A stretch of DNA of 64,000 nucleotides, from NCBI RefSeq assembly GCF_013394085.1, contig NZ_CP040910.1, positions 1,784,767 through 1,848,766 on the forward strand, read 5' to 3'. Below are positions 41,954 to 51,175 of the stretch, one piece after another. Made by a program: the position numbers and the translations under genes. Under the pieces are notes generated by a model. That model searched no databases, had not been told where the DNA came from, and saw nothing but the letters and a program-made list of their open reading frames with translations. Source of the stretch: Limosilactobacillus fermentum. GTDB taxonomy: Bacteria > Bacillota > Bacilli > Lactobacillales > Lactobacillaceae. Each line of letters begins with the position of its first letter. Within the stretch, counting starts at the first letter, position 1.

Positions 41954-41967
41954 TGGTAGCGCTTTCG
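41954..41967 (-). promoter_or_regulatory. Candidate cre site ahead of the OPA gene
   Basis: Minus strand CGAAAGCGCTACCA, 12 of 14 consensus positions. Confidence 0.4.
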
Positions 41968-42010
41968 CCAACCGTATTATATATGGATTATCGACCAATT
42001 GCAACGTGGT

Positions 42011-44014
42011 TTATTGAATCACAGGTGTTTTGACGGCTAGGTAATTCGTTTTATTTAAATGCTTATACTCCCGAAAAATGTGTTCCGGCGTGAAGCCCAG
42101 GGCTTTAACGACTTCGGCCCCCTGACCGCTAATACCAAACCGGTCAACGCCCATAACTTTTCCGTTTAAGCCGACGTATTTGTACCACGACTGACTGGCA
42201 CCCATCTCGACAGCGAGCCGCCGGGTTACTTGTGGCGGTAAGACCGCATCTCGGTACGCCTTCGGTTGCTCATCGAAAAGGTTAGTGCTTGGCATCGAAA
42301 CGACCCGAACATCGATCCCGTCATCGAAAAGGAGCTCGCGGGCTTGTAAGGCTAGGGAGACTTCCGAACCGGCCGCAATGATAATGCCATCCGGCACCTC
42401 ACGACTCGAATCCGCCAACACGTAACCCCCCCGCTCGACCGGTGCGTCCACCGTTTCTTCTAGCACCGGTAAGCTTTGGCGTGACGCCACTAATAACGAC
42501 GGGCGGTCGGTCGTCTGTGCCATCACCCGCCAGGCCGCGGCCGTTTCGTTAGCGTCAGCGGGGCGAATAACGTTGAGGTTCGGCATCGCCCGGAAGCTAG
42601 CCAGCTGCTCTACCGGCTGGTGGGTCGGCCCGTCCTCCCCCACGGCGATCGAGTCGTGGGTACCGATAAAGATCGACGGCAGGTGCATCAGTGCCGCTTG
42701 GCGGATGGCGGCCCGCAGGTAGTCGGTGAAGACTAAAAAGGTGCTCCCAAAGGCCCGGGTCCCCCCGTGGAGGTTGATCCCGTTGACGGCCGCGGCCATC
42801 CCAAACTCGCGGACGCCAAAGAAGATGTTCTTGCCGGCCGGGGTGTCCTTACCAAAGGTGCCACCGCCGTCCAAGAAGGTCTTGTTCGAGCTAGCCAGGT
42901 CGGCCGCCCCACCCCAGAACTGCGGGTTGGCGCCGGCCACCGTTTGCAAGACCTCCGCACTAGCTTGACGAGTCGCCACCTTCTCCCCCGGTTTACGGGT
43001 GGTCGCTACCCCCGTCACACTTAATTGCGGGTTAGTCAACTGGCGGGCTTCCTTTGGGTACTGAGCCCGGTAGGTGGCAAAGAGGGCTTGCCAGTTGTCG
43101 TAGGCTGCCCGCTTATTAGCCACCGCGGTTTCGAAGCGTTGGCGGATCGCCGGGGCAATTTCAAAGGGCGCCGCTGACCAGGAATAGAAGTCGGCCATCG
43201 CTTGACGCCCCTCTTCCCCCAGGGGAGCGCCGTGCACCTTGTTTGTGCCGCCATTCGGGGCCCCGTAACCAATCGTGGTCTTAACTTCGATCATGGTTGG
43301 CTGCGTGCTTTGCTGGGCCTGCTTGATCGCCGCTTCAATCGCATCCAGATCGGCGTTGCCATCGTCAACCACCAGGTACTGCCAACCAGCTGCCGTTAAG
43401 CGTTGGCGTGGGTCCTCGTGGCTACTAAAGCTTAGCGGGCCATCTAAGGAAACCTGGTTGGAGTCGTACAAGACGATCAGCTTGCCCAGCCCTAATTGAC
43501 CGGCCAGGTTGATTGCTTCCTGGCTGAGCCCCTCCATCAAGTCGCCGTCACCGGCCAGAACGTAGGTGTAGTGGTCGATCAGCGGCAGGCCCGGCCGGTT
43601 GTAGACGGCGGCCAAATGCTTTTCGGCCATTGCCAGCCCAGCCGCCATCCCTAGCCCCTGGGAGAGCGGGCCCGTCGAGGCATCCACCCCTGGGGTCCAG
43701 CCGTATTCGGGGTGACCGGGAGTCTTGGAGCCGAGTTGGCGAAAAGCCTTCAAGTCGGCGAGCGACAGGTCAAACCCGTTGAGGTGCAAGAGGCTGTATA
43801 ACAACGCCGAGCCGTGCCCCGCCGAGAGGATAAAACGGTCGCGGTTAAGCCACTCTGGGTCGCGGGGGTTAAAGTTCATCACCCGTTCCCACAGGGTGTA
43901 GGCCATCGGGGCGGCGTCAATGGCAATCCCGGGGTGACCGCTGTTAGCTTGGTTAATCATATCGACGCTCAAAAAGCGTAGGGCGTTAACCGCCAGCATT
44001 TCTTCTCGTTGCAT
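42011..44014 (-). CDS. tkt: Transketolase
   Basis: Thiamine-pyrophosphate enzyme (667 aa, full length) of the pentose phosphate pathway, moving two-carbon units between sugar phosphates. TPP-binding GDGDLMEGLSQEAINLAG at about 155, N-terminal SGHPGIAIDAAPMAYTL near 25, and the C-terminal EDGPTHQPVEQLASFR block near 470 are clear. ATG at 44014 follows AGGGGGAAG. It starts 12 bases after the transaldolase gene stops. A second transketolase gene at 46132 is only a C-terminal half. Confidence 0.95.
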   Translation of the reverse strand: MQREEMLAVNALRFLSVDMINQANSGHPGIAIDAAPMAYTLWERVMNFNPRDPEWLNRDRFILSAGHGSALLYSLLHLNGFDLSLADLKAFRQLGSKTPGHPEYGWTPGVDASTGPLSQGLGMAAGLAMAEKHLAAVYNRPGLPLIDHYTYVLAGDGDLMEGLSQEAINLAGQLGLGKLIVLYDSNQVSLDGPLSFSSHEDPRQRLTAAGWQYLVVDDGNADLDAIEAAIKQAQQSTQPTMIEVKTTIGYGAPNGGTNKVHGAPLGEEGRQAMADFYSWSAAPFEIAPAIRQRFETAVANKRAAYDNWQALFATYRAQYPKEARQLTNPQLSVTGVATTRKPGEKVATRQASAEVLQTVAGANPQFWGGAADLASSNKTFLDGGGTFGKDTPAGKNIFFGVREFGMAAAVNGINLHGGTRAFGSTFLVFTDYLRAAIRQAALMHLPSIFIGTHDSIAVGEDGPTHQPVEQLASFRAMPNLNVIRPADANETAAAWRVMAQTTDRPSLLVASRQSLPVLEETVDAPVERGGYVLADSSREVPDGIIIAAGSEVSLALQARELLFDDGIDVRVVSMPSTNLFDEQPKAYRDAVLPPQVTRRLAVEMGASQSWYKYVGLNGKVMGVDRFGISGQGAEVVKALGFTPEHIFREYKHLNKTNYLAVKTPVIQ

Positions 44015-44026
44015 TCTTCCCCCTCC

Positions 44027-44773
44027 TTACTTAACCGGGTCAGCGACGTCATCGAGGATGCTAAAGCCCAGTGCCTGGATGTCTTCTTCGAAACCACGCA
44101 CCGTGTCTAAGGCGACGTCGGCCGGCGTCATGTCCCGGCGCGATAGCCACTTTTGCAGGATCGTCGGTGGTACCGTGATGATGTCTAAGCCGGATTGTTC
44201 GGCCTGGCGGATGTTATCAACTTCCCGGGTCGACGCCCAGAGCAACTTCACGTTGGGGTAGCGGTATGACATTGCCGAGCTGCAAATCACAAAGGAAGTC
44301 GGGTCAACCCCGGTGTCGGCGACCCGCCCAACGAAGAGGGACACAATCGCGGGCACCACGGGATCGAGGGCGTCTAAGGCCCAGCGCACCTGTTCCTTGG
44401 TCGTGATCGCCGTTACGTTAAGCTTGATCCCCTGGTTGGAGAGTTCACGCAACAGGTTGATATTGGGTTGCCCATCTAAGGATAAGATCGGTACCTTGAC
44501 GTAGACGTTGGGCCCCAAAGAGGACAGGATCGTGGCCTCTTCTTTAATCTGATCCGGGTCCTGGGTGAAGACCTCAAAGGAAACCGGCATCGACGGGAAC
44601 TCGGCAACCACCTGCTTGGCAAAGGCCAGGTAGTTGGTTACCCCAGCCCGCTTCATCAAGGACGGGTTGGTGGTAAAGCCAGTCACTTCCGGTAACTTGG
44701 CCATTTCACGCATGTCATTAATGTCGGCCCCGTCGGCGTAAATTTCAATCGTTGCTTGGTTCGTAAATTGCAT
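44027..44773 (-). CDS. Transaldolase / fructose-6-phosphate aldolase family
   Basis: Class I aldolase (248 aa) of the short TalC/FSA group, transferring or cleaving a dihydroxyacetone unit. The Schiff-base lysine is in NVYVKVPIL near 92, and LNVTAITTKEQ follows, as in this group; MAKLPEVTGFTTNPSLMKRAG marks the N-terminus. Length (248) is between FSA (~220) and TalB (~315). In operon with transketolase it likely supports non-oxidative pentose phosphate interconversion. Confidence 0.88.
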   Translation of the reverse strand: MQFTNQATIEIYADGADINDMREMAKLPEVTGFTTNPSLMKRAGVTNYLAFAKQVVAEFPSMPVSFEVFTQDPDQIKEEATILSSLGPNVYVKVPILSLDGQPNINLLRELSNQGIKLNVTAITTKEQVRWALDALDPVVPAIVSLFVGRVADTGVDPTSFVICSSAMSYRYPNVKLLWASTREVDNIRQAEQSGLDIITVPPTILQKWLSRRDMTPADVALDTVRGFEEDIQALGFSILDDVADPVK

Positions 44774-45111
44774 AACTAAATCGCTCCTTTTAAGAGTATA
44801 CCAATTTCACATTATTAAGTTCGTCATGCTTCATATCATGCACGTCTCACCCAACTGGGTCAACAACCTTTTTGTAAATTGGAGCGGTTAATTTGTTAAG
44901 ACCAATTATGTTTAATTCAATTATATCAACCGATTTAGCGATGAAATAAAGCTAATTTAACGCTTATTTAATTGGATAGACCATTTTGGAATAAGGGCGT
45001 CGATTTTTCACCCAAGCGGTTGCGCAAATTTTATAATCGCCGCATAATGAATGATCGATTCTTCATAGATTCAGCCAAAATTAAAATTAGACCAATCTGA
45101 AAATTTCGACA
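44774..45111. other. Gene-free region ahead of the tal-tkt unit
   Basis: A/T-rich stretch of about 340 bases; promoter expected on the minus strand (AT-rich tract near 44880-44960). I see no riboswitch, and no clear operator. Confidence 0.35.
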
Positions 45112-45147
45112 AAAAAAGGAGTGCACGCATGTTACACTCCTTTTTTG
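45112..45147 (-). terminator. Terminator of rpiA
   Basis: AAAAAAAGGAGTG..CACTCCTTTTTTG. Confidence 0.85.
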
Positions 45148-45164
45148 TTAGCAAAACCTATTTT

Positions 45165-45845
45165 TTATCGCGCGTGTAGAACTTCCGGGCCGTCTTGGCG
45201 ACCAACGATTACTTCGTTGACCCGATCCAAGAAGAGACCGTGTTCAACAACGCCCACGGTGTGAATAAGGTCCTCAGCTAGGGTCTTCGGGGCATCAATC
45301 TTCCCCATCTTGAGGTCGATAATGTAGTTCTTTTCGTCAGTCAGGTAACGGTTATCCCCGTCCATCCGCCACTGCGGTTGGTAGCCCTTCTTTTCAAACT
45401 TGCGGAAAACGTGGGCCGCCCCAAACGGGATTACTTCTACTGGTACCCCAAAGTCGCCAAGCTTATCAACTAACTTTGATTCGTCAACAATCCAAATATT
45501 CTTGGTTGAGGCATCGTTAACGACCTTTTCCCAAAGCAGGGCGCCCCCGCCCCCCTTAATACCTTGGAAATCGTTGCTCACTTCATCGGCACCATCAATG
45601 GTAAGGTCAACGTGATCAACTTCATCAATATCTTTGATCGTGATCCCCAGTTCAGTTGCTTGCTTGGTTGTCCGACGTGAAGTAGTCACCCCAACGATCT
45701 TCAAACCTTCGTTTTTAACTCGTTCACCTAGGGCATCCACCATGAAGCGAACGGTTGACCCGGTCCCCAACCCAACGATCATACCATCTTCAACGTACTT
45801 AACGGCTTCTTTTCCAACGAGTGCTTTTAATTCATTTTGATCCAT
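45165..45845 (-). CDS. rpiA: Ribose-5-phosphate isomerase A
   Basis: Cytoplasmic isomerase (226 aa) interconverting ribose-5-phosphate and ribulose-5-phosphate. Motifs: [15 protein letters not shown] near 27, [20 protein letters not shown] near 83 (catalytic Asp, Lys) and [17 protein letters not shown] near 120. ATG 45845 follows GGAGATGAT. A terminator and a 280-base gap separate it from the truncated transketolase upstream. It links ribokinase product to the phosphoketolase/transketolase routes. Confidence 0.94.
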   Translation of the reverse strand: MDQNELKALVGKEAVKYVEDGMIVGLGTGSTVRFMVDALGERVKNEGLKIVGVTTSRRTTKQATELGITIKDIDEVDHVDLTIDGADEVSNDFQGIKGGGGALLWEKVVNDASTKNIWIVDESKLVDKLGDFGVPVEVIPFGAAHVFRKFEKKGYQPQWRMDGDNRYLTDEKNYIIDLKMGKIDAPKTLAEDLIHTVGVVEHGLFLDRVNEVIVGRQDGPEVLHAR

Positions 45846-45879
45846 AACTATATCATCTCCAATGTTTAGTTTTACATTA

Positions 45880-45909
45880 AAAAAGACCGGAAACCCCGGC
45901 CTTTTTTAC
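45880..45909 (-). terminator. Terminator upstream of rpiA
   Basis: Minus strand AAGGCCGG..CCGGTCTTTTTT (one mismatch). Either ends the upstream transcript or attenuates rpiA. Confidence 0.65.
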
Positions 45910-46131
45910 AAGTCTGAGAATGCGAGTCATTCCGATCCGCTCATTACTTCCAGGTTCGCTATTGATCATTACTGTAAGGTGTTGTAAGGAGAGTAACTAA
46001 TGATCACTGCTCACACGGTTTTAACTGGCCGGTAACTTGGTAATCACAATGACTTCGCATCCTTGAGACAACGAAATTAACTATCAACCGTGGATTGGTA
46101 TTAATGGATTTGATTTTATCCTAGCTGACAG
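45910..46131 (-). other. Gene-free structured stretch between truncated transketolase and rpiA
   Basis: About 220 bases. TGATCATTA..TAATGATCA is a perfect 9-bp inverted repeat around a GTTACTCTCCTTACAACACC-type loop, and ACCGGCCAGTTAAAACCGT also folds. No known riboswitch fits. Confidence 0.35.
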
Positions 46132-47124
46132 TTAATTTTGATCTTCCCACATTTTGTTGAAAACGTCAACAACGTGATCAACAGTGAAGCCGTAGTCCGC
46201 GACCACTTCCGGTCCCTTCCCACTCTTACCAAAGGTGTCGACGCCGACAACTCGACCGTCAAGGCCCACAAATTGGTACCAAGCTTGCGTGTTCCCCATT
46301 TCAACCGCCAGTCGGTGACGAACACCAGTCGGTAAGACTTGCTCTTGGTAATCAGCGGATTGTTCCTTAAAGCGTTCAATACTTGGTACGGAAACCACTT
46401 GAATGTCGTATTCGCCTTGCTTTTGAAGCTTTGCTTTAACTTCTAGGGCTAAGGAAACTTCGGACCCAGACGCTAACAAGATCCCATCTGGTTCTTGCGT
46501 CTTGGCCGGCGAAATGATGTAGGCACCCTTTTCAACGTCGGCGCCCTTCGTTTCATCTAACACCGGCAATTTTTGCCATGATGCGATCAAAACGCTTGGC
46601 TTATCCGTCGTCTTAGCAATCACCTTCCAAGCTTCCACTGTTTCGTGCGCATCAGCCGGGCGGAAGACCTGAACGTTTGGAATCGTCCGTAACATTGCCA
46701 ACTGCTCGATTGGTTCGTGGGTGGGACCGTCTTCACCAACGGCTAAGGAGTCGTGAGTAAAGATGAAGATTGATGGTAAGTGTTGAATGGCAACCAAGCG
46801 AATGGCAGCCTTAAGGTAGTCACTAAAGACCATAAAGGTACTTACGTAAGCACGGCTCCCCACGTGAAGGTTAATCCCGTTAGTTGCGGTTGCGGCCCCG
46901 AACTCACGGACCCCGTAGTAGACGTTGCGGCCGGCGTAGTTGTCGGGCGTAAAGTTGCCATCGTCCTTTAAGGCCGTCTTGTTTGAGGAGGCCAGGTCAG
47001 CCGCTCCACCCCAGAACTGTGGGTTTGCCTTGGCAAGTTGTTGCAAGACGTCGGAACTGGCAACCCGGGTTGCCATTTGATCACCAGTTTGATATTCGTC
47101 AACCAAGTCGGTCACGTCTAACAT
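46132..47124 (-). pseudogene. Transketolase, C-terminal half only
   Basis: Encodes residues corresponding to about 337-667 of a transketolase: the pyrimidine domain (ANPQFWGGAADLASSNKT) and the C-terminal domain (EDGPTHEPIEQLAMLR). The TPP-binding N-terminal half is missing; an IS256 fragment begins at its edge. An ATG at 47124 lies right after the transposase stop (TAACATG), so the half protein may be translated, but it could not bind TPP alone. The two halves of transketolase occur as separate genes in some bacteria, yet no N-half gene is nearby, so loss is more likely. Distinct in sequence from the full copy at 42011. Confidence 0.85.
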
Positions 47125-47125
47125 G

Positions 47126-48136
47126 TTAGAAGAACGTGAATAGCTCCTCCATTTGGACTAGATTCTTGATTCGACGCTTATAACTGGACTCCCACTTAGC
47201 ACTGAAAGCCGCCAATCGTTCTTTGGCGGCTTGTAGGTTCTCTGCTTGCCGAATAGCCTTAAAGTCGGTGATAATCTCCCTGCGATCGTTTTTGCGAACG
47301 TACCCTAACAGGTTGCGCTCTGCGTGGACCCAGCACCGTTGAAACTTTGCCTGCGGGTAGTTAGCCTCAATCGCAGATTGAAGTCCAACTAAACCGTCGG
47401 CGATGAACAACTGAATATCTTTAATCCCCCGTGCGCGTAATCCCTGGAGTAGTTCAGACCAAGCGGCTCCGTTCTCGGTCGGTGCGATACTGTAGTCAAG
47501 AACTTCCTTACCGCCGTCACTTCGAATTCCGATCGCTACGTTAACGGCTTCTCGTTCAACGGTACCACGGCGTAACGGAATGTAAGTAGCATCGAGGAAC
47601 ACACAGACGTACTGTGAGTACTTGAATTTGCGCTCGTGGAACTCTTCAACCAGGTGTTCCGTCCGCTTAGTGATGTTTGAAACCGTGGTTGGTGAGTAGT
47701 AGTGGCCATACATTCTCTCAACCATATCAGCGATTTCACGAGTTGTGACGCCCTTGGAGTACATCTTGATGACCATTTCCTCCAGTCCATCAGTCCGACG
47801 CACGTAAGGAGGGAAGAGGGCGTTTTGAAACTTGTTTAACCGGTCCCGTGGGATCGTCAGATTAATTTCACCATACTCAGTGTCGATCGTGCGGGTGTAC
47901 GTCCCGTTCCGGTAGTTCACGTCGTCTTTTGATCGGTCGATCCGAGTATGTGGTTCGTAGCCTAGCACCGCAGTCAGTTCATTTTGAAGGAACTGATTAG
48001 CGGCCACTTCGATTTGACGACGTAAGACTTCATTCAGGGTAATATCTTTGTCTGAAGATAGCGCTGCGATAATATCTTTGTTAAACTGGTTCATGGGGAA
48101 AGCCTCCGTATTCTGATTGGTTTTTAGCGATTTCAA
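47126..48136 (-). pseudogene. IS256 family transposase, truncated
   Basis: 336 aa of an expected ~390. The DDE Asp is in VFLDATYIPLRRG and the second in FIADGLVGL, and the CWVHAERN helper motif is present. The sequence stops at LVQMEELFTFF, before the usual C-terminal NLIESFN block with the catalytic Glu, so it is inactive. The stop codon comes from the junction itself. Confidence 0.85.
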
Positions 48137-48203
48137 TCATACGGGGAAGGCTTTCCCTTTTTCAATACCCTCAAGGTATCAATTTACACAAAATATTTTA
48201 CAC
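47126..48203 (-). mobile_element. IS256 family element, 3'-truncated
   Basis: Left end GTGTAAAATATTTTGTG at 48203 (leftward), transposase gene, and no right end: it is cut where the transketolase half starts. A typical IS256 is about 1.3 kb; this is 1.08 kb. Confidence 0.75.
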
Positions 48204-48294
48204 TCCCCTTTCCACGACTCACATCAATACCTAAAACGTGCACTTTATCGCCTTCCATATATTTTTGAGGTAACAACTTCGCAGATTCGTTCAT
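48204..48294 (-). pseudogene. IS110 family transposase, N-terminal remnant
   Basis: Minus strand from ATG 48294: MNESAKLLPQKYMEGDKV then HVLGIDVSRGKG, the typical IS110 start with the first DEDD Asp. After about 30 codons the IS256 end interrupts it. So IS256 inserted into an older IS110. Confidence 0.7.
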
Positions 48295-48424
48295 TTTCTA
48301 AATTCGATCTCAAGGACCCACATCCTAAATCTAACTGTTCACTACGTGTTGTTGGGCCAGTTTGACACTCGGAATGTATATTCCACTGATGTTGACGACC
48401 TCAACCTTAATTTAAGTATAGTAA
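48295..48424. other. IS110 upstream remnant
   Basis: 130 bases, probably the IS110 leader, with no other gene seen. Confidence 0.3.
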
Positions 48425-48466
48425 AAGAGGTATCAAGATTGTCGTCACAATCTTGATACCTCTTAC
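48425..48466. terminator. Perfect long hairpin
   Basis: AAGAGGTATCAAGATTGT / ACAATCTTGATACCTCTT around CG. Could be a terminator or an IS-related hairpin. Confidence 0.5.
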
Positions 48467-48489
48467 TTTAGGATGTTTGACGAACTTCC

Positions 48490-48531
48490 AAAAAACGCCA
48501 CTCGGTCTTAACTTACCGAGTAGCGTCTTCC
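48490..48531 (-). terminator. Terminator of the lar/NiCoT unit
   Basis: Minus strand GACGCTACTCGGTAAG..ACCGAGTGGCGTTTTTTGG. Confidence 0.85.
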
Positions 48532-48535
48532 AGTT

Positions 48536-49516
48536 CTATTCTTCTAGTTTATGCGTTTTACGATGCCAACCCAAGTAGGCTGCGGCCCACACGATCAGCA
48601 GTAGGGCGACCAGATAATAACCCACCTGACCGAATTCCAAGTTTCCCAGCCATAGCCACATCCCACTGGCTTTCTTCATGAGGCTGACGCCCACTTGGAG
48701 CAATTCGATGCTGCCAATCATAAAGGCGGCAATGACCGAAATCGCGGTAACGGTCAAGTTATAATGTCGTTTGCGTTCCGGTGTGGCAAATGCCCACTGG
48801 TAAGCACCAGTCATCATAACAGAGTCCGTGGTATCCATGAGGTTCATTCCGGCAGCGAAGAGCAGCGGAAAGGCAGCCACGCCCCAACCCGCCGTTTGCG
48901 CATGGCCTGCCGAGAGGGCAATCAAGGCAATCTCCGTGGCCGTATCAAAGCCGAGGCCAAAAAGAAAGCCAATTGGATACATTTGCCAGCTATGATTAAT
49001 CAAGCGGAGGAGTGGCGCTAAAATTCGCGTTAGGAAGCCCCGTTGTTGTAAGAGCTCGTCCGTGGTGGTAGCCGATTGACGAGTTGTTCGATACAAGTTG
49101 ATAAAGATTAACAAGTTCGCAAAAGCTAAGATTAACAAAAAGCTCCCAGATACCAAGCCACCGATTCGACCACCCAGACTTTCTAAAATCGGTAGGTGTT
49201 GCTTAACTAAAGACATCGAGATGCTGACGACTAGGATTAAGAGACACACTACCGTGGAATGGCCCAGCGAGAAGTAAAAGCCCACTCCCGTTGCGGGTTG
49301 GCGCTGATTCACCAGCTTGCGAACGGTATTGTCAATGGCGGCAATGTGATCGGCGTCAAAGGCGTGACGGAGGCCCAGTGTGTAAGCCAGTAAGCCGAGT
49401 CCCCAGAAAGTTGGTTGTTGGCTAGCGGCGAGCCACAGACAAAGAAGCGCGATGGCATGTAGCAAAAAAGAGAGAAGATAGTAGGGAAGCGCTGCGGTAA
49501 AGATCAGCTTTTTCAT
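48536..49516 (-). CDS. NiCoT family nickel/cobalt permease
   Basis: Eight-helix importer (326 aa) for Ni2+ or Co2+. The signature RHAFDADHIAAIDNTVR near 55 contains the metal-binding HX4DH motif; further blocks are LGHSTVV and LFGLGFDTATEIALI. Placed at the end of the lactate racemase operon, it most likely brings nickel for LarA's cofactor. In L. plantarum this job is done by an ECF-type system (larMNQO) instead. ATG 49516 is chosen as MKKLIF fits the family's basic start; upstream codons lack a site. Confidence 0.9.
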   Translation of the reverse strand: MKKLIFTAALPYYLLSFLLHAIALLCLWLAASQQPTFWGLGLLAYTLGLRHAFDADHIAAIDNTVRKLVNQRQPATGVGFYFSLGHSTVVCLLILVVSISMSLVKQHLPILESLGGRIGGLVSGSFLLILAFANLLIFINLYRTTRQSATTTDELLQQRGFLTRILAPLLRLINHSWQMYPIGFLFGLGFDTATEIALIALSAGHAQTAGWGVAAFPLLFAAGMNLMDTTDSVMMTGAYQWAFATPERKRHYNLTVTAISVIAAFMIGSIELLQVGVSLMKKASGMWLWLGNLEFGQVGYYLVALLLIVWAAAYLGWHRKTHKLEE

Positions 49517-49547
49517 TGAAAGGAACGTCCTTTCTAAAAACAAAAAG

Positions 49548-49580
49548 CAGGTTGCCTGATAAAGCCGGGCAACTTACTTT
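49548..49580 (-). terminator. Internal hairpin between larD and the nickel permease
   Basis: Minus strand AAGTTGCC..GGCAACCTGCTTTTTG. May partly end transcription and lower permease expression. Confidence 0.6.
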
Positions 49581-49602
49581 TTCAAAAATAACGAGTTAGA
49601 GC

Positions 49603-50325
49603 TTATTGGAAGACGCCCTGATAGAGGACGGCTGCCGCAATCGCACCAGCAATTGGCGCGATGATTGGCACCCAGCTATACCCAAATTGGGAGCTACCTT
49701 TATGCTCAAATGGCCAAATGGCGTGGAGTAACCGTGGGCCAATATCTCTGGCGGGATTCAACGCTGGACCAGTTGGTCCCCCAAAGGAAATGACTAAACA
49801 CATGACTAAGAAGCCTAAGCCGATAAAATCCGCCCGTGGATCAAGTTTATCTGCCGTCATACTGATGGCCCCCAACACAAGTAAAAAGGTTCCAATAAAT
49901 TCGTTAATGAACCCATTTAACTTGCTGTCAGCGGCATCAATCGTGGAAAAGGTTCCCAGGATGGCTTCTGCATCGGTTGTTTTGTCGTAGTAAGGCTTGT
50001 AAGCCAATACCAAAGTGAGTTGACCAATGATGGCCCCCAAGACTTGCGCCACGATGTAGGGCGCTACTTCGCCCCAAGGGAAATTACCCGTAACGGCCAT
50101 AGCCAGCGTCATGGCAGGATTAATTTGCGCACCCGATACGGTGGCAAACATTAAGGCGGGGATCATGACCCCAATACCGTAGCCAAAGCCAATTAAGACC
50201 CAACCACCGTGATAACCTTTGGTACCCTTTAATTCAACGTTAGCGACGGAACCGTTACCCAAGGCAACCATGATAGCCGTCCCAATAAATTCTGCGATAC
50301 AACGAACCAATAAAGAATAATGCAT
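49603..50325 (-). CDS. larD: Lactic-acid-permeable aquaglyceroporin
   Basis: MIP channel (240 aa, six helices). The two NPA-type motifs are INPAMTLA near 67 and LNPARDIGPR near 195, with a long loop between halves typical of glycerol facilitators. Its place among lar genes identifies it as LarD, which passes lactic acid in L. plantarum (GlpF1). It starts 7 bases after larE. Note ordering E-D here against D-E in L. plantarum. Confidence 0.9.
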   Translation of the reverse strand: MHYSLLVRCIAEFIGTAIMVALGNGSVANVELKGTKGYHGGWVLIGFGYGIGVMIPALMFATVSGAQINPAMTLAMAVTGNFPWGEVAPYIVAQVLGAIIGQLTLVLAYKPYYDKTTDAEAILGTFSTIDAADSKLNGFINEFIGTFLLVLGAISMTADKLDPRADFIGLGFLVMCLVISFGGPTGPALNPARDIGPRLLHAIWPFEHKGSSQFGYSWVPIIAPIAGAIAAAVLYQGVFQ

Positions 50326-50332
50326 GTAAATT

Positions 50333-51169
50333 CTACCCCACTAAAACTTTCTCCTTTTGTGCTACCGAAAGCGTTTGATTCATCCGACCACTGGAGAACC
50401 CTTGTAAATCAACAGTAATATAATTATACCCCAACTGACGCAAGTGTTCAGAAACTTTTTCATTTTGAGCAACTAATTGTGAAAGTTGGTTAACTGGGAC
50501 TTCAATACGGGCAATTTGATCGTGGACCCGAACCCGAACGGTAGCAAAGCCTAAGCTGCGTAAATAAGTTTCAGCGGCCATGACGCGTTGGAGCTTTTCA
50601 CTCGTTAAGTCTGTGTTGTATGGGAAGCGGGAAGAAACAGAGCAAGAGGCCACTTTGTTCCAATTAGTTAGCCCTAAGCTTTGAGCCAATTCGCGAACCT
50701 CGCGTTTATAGAGGTCGGCTGTTTGAAGTGGGGAGACGGCACCGGCTTCGTCACGTGCACGCAGACCGGGCCGGAAGTCAGCATTATCATCCATAATCAT
50801 GCCATCTAATACGGCATCAGCATTGAATTGGGTCGCTACTTGTGTCATGGCTTGGTAGAACATCTGCTTCATGGCGTACCAAGATTCAGGGGTATTGTGC
50901 TTGATCTGATCATTAGCCAAGTAGTCTAATTGAATACCGGTAACTTGTGCGCCCATGTCCTTGGCTAGTTGACCAGCCATTTCGTATTCTGCATCTAAGA
51001 AGAGTTCGGAGTTGGCAACGACTGCGAGGACATTATCGTGGCCTAAAACATCTAAAGCCTCTTTCAAAACAACGGTCGAGTCAATTCCGCCAGAGAAACC
51101 GACTACGACCCGGTTGTAAGCTTTTAAGGTATTTTGTAAAGTTGTTTCTTTATCAGCTAAAGTCATCAT
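50333..51169 (-). CDS. larE: Pyridinium-3,5-bisthiocarboxylate synthase LarE (sulfur donor)
   Basis: ATP-dependent sulfur insertase (278 aa). PP-loop SGGIDST at residues 26-32, and the sacrificial cysteine is Cys176 in KVASCSVSSRF, the same number as in L. plantarum LarE. This single-cysteine form gives its own sulfur and is used once per reaction. Two ATGs start the gene; both fit. Seven bases separate larC and larE, so one operon. Converts the LarB product to the thiocarboxylate that LarC then loads with nickel. Confidence 0.95.
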   Translation of the reverse strand: MMTLADKETTLQNTLKAYNRVVVGFSGGIDSTVVLKEALDVLGHDNVLAVVANSELFLDAEYEMAGQLAKDMGAQVTGIQLDYLANDQIKHNTPESWYAMKQMFYQAMTQVATQFNADAVLDGMIMDDNADFRPGLRARDEAGAVSPLQTADLYKREVRELAQSLGLTNWNKVASCSVSSRFPYNTDLTSEKLQRVMAAETYLRSLGFATVRVRVHDQIARIEVPVNQLSQLVAQNEKVSEHLRQLGYNYITVDLQGFSSGRMNQTLSVAQKEKVLVG

Positions 51170-51175
51170 AATTGA

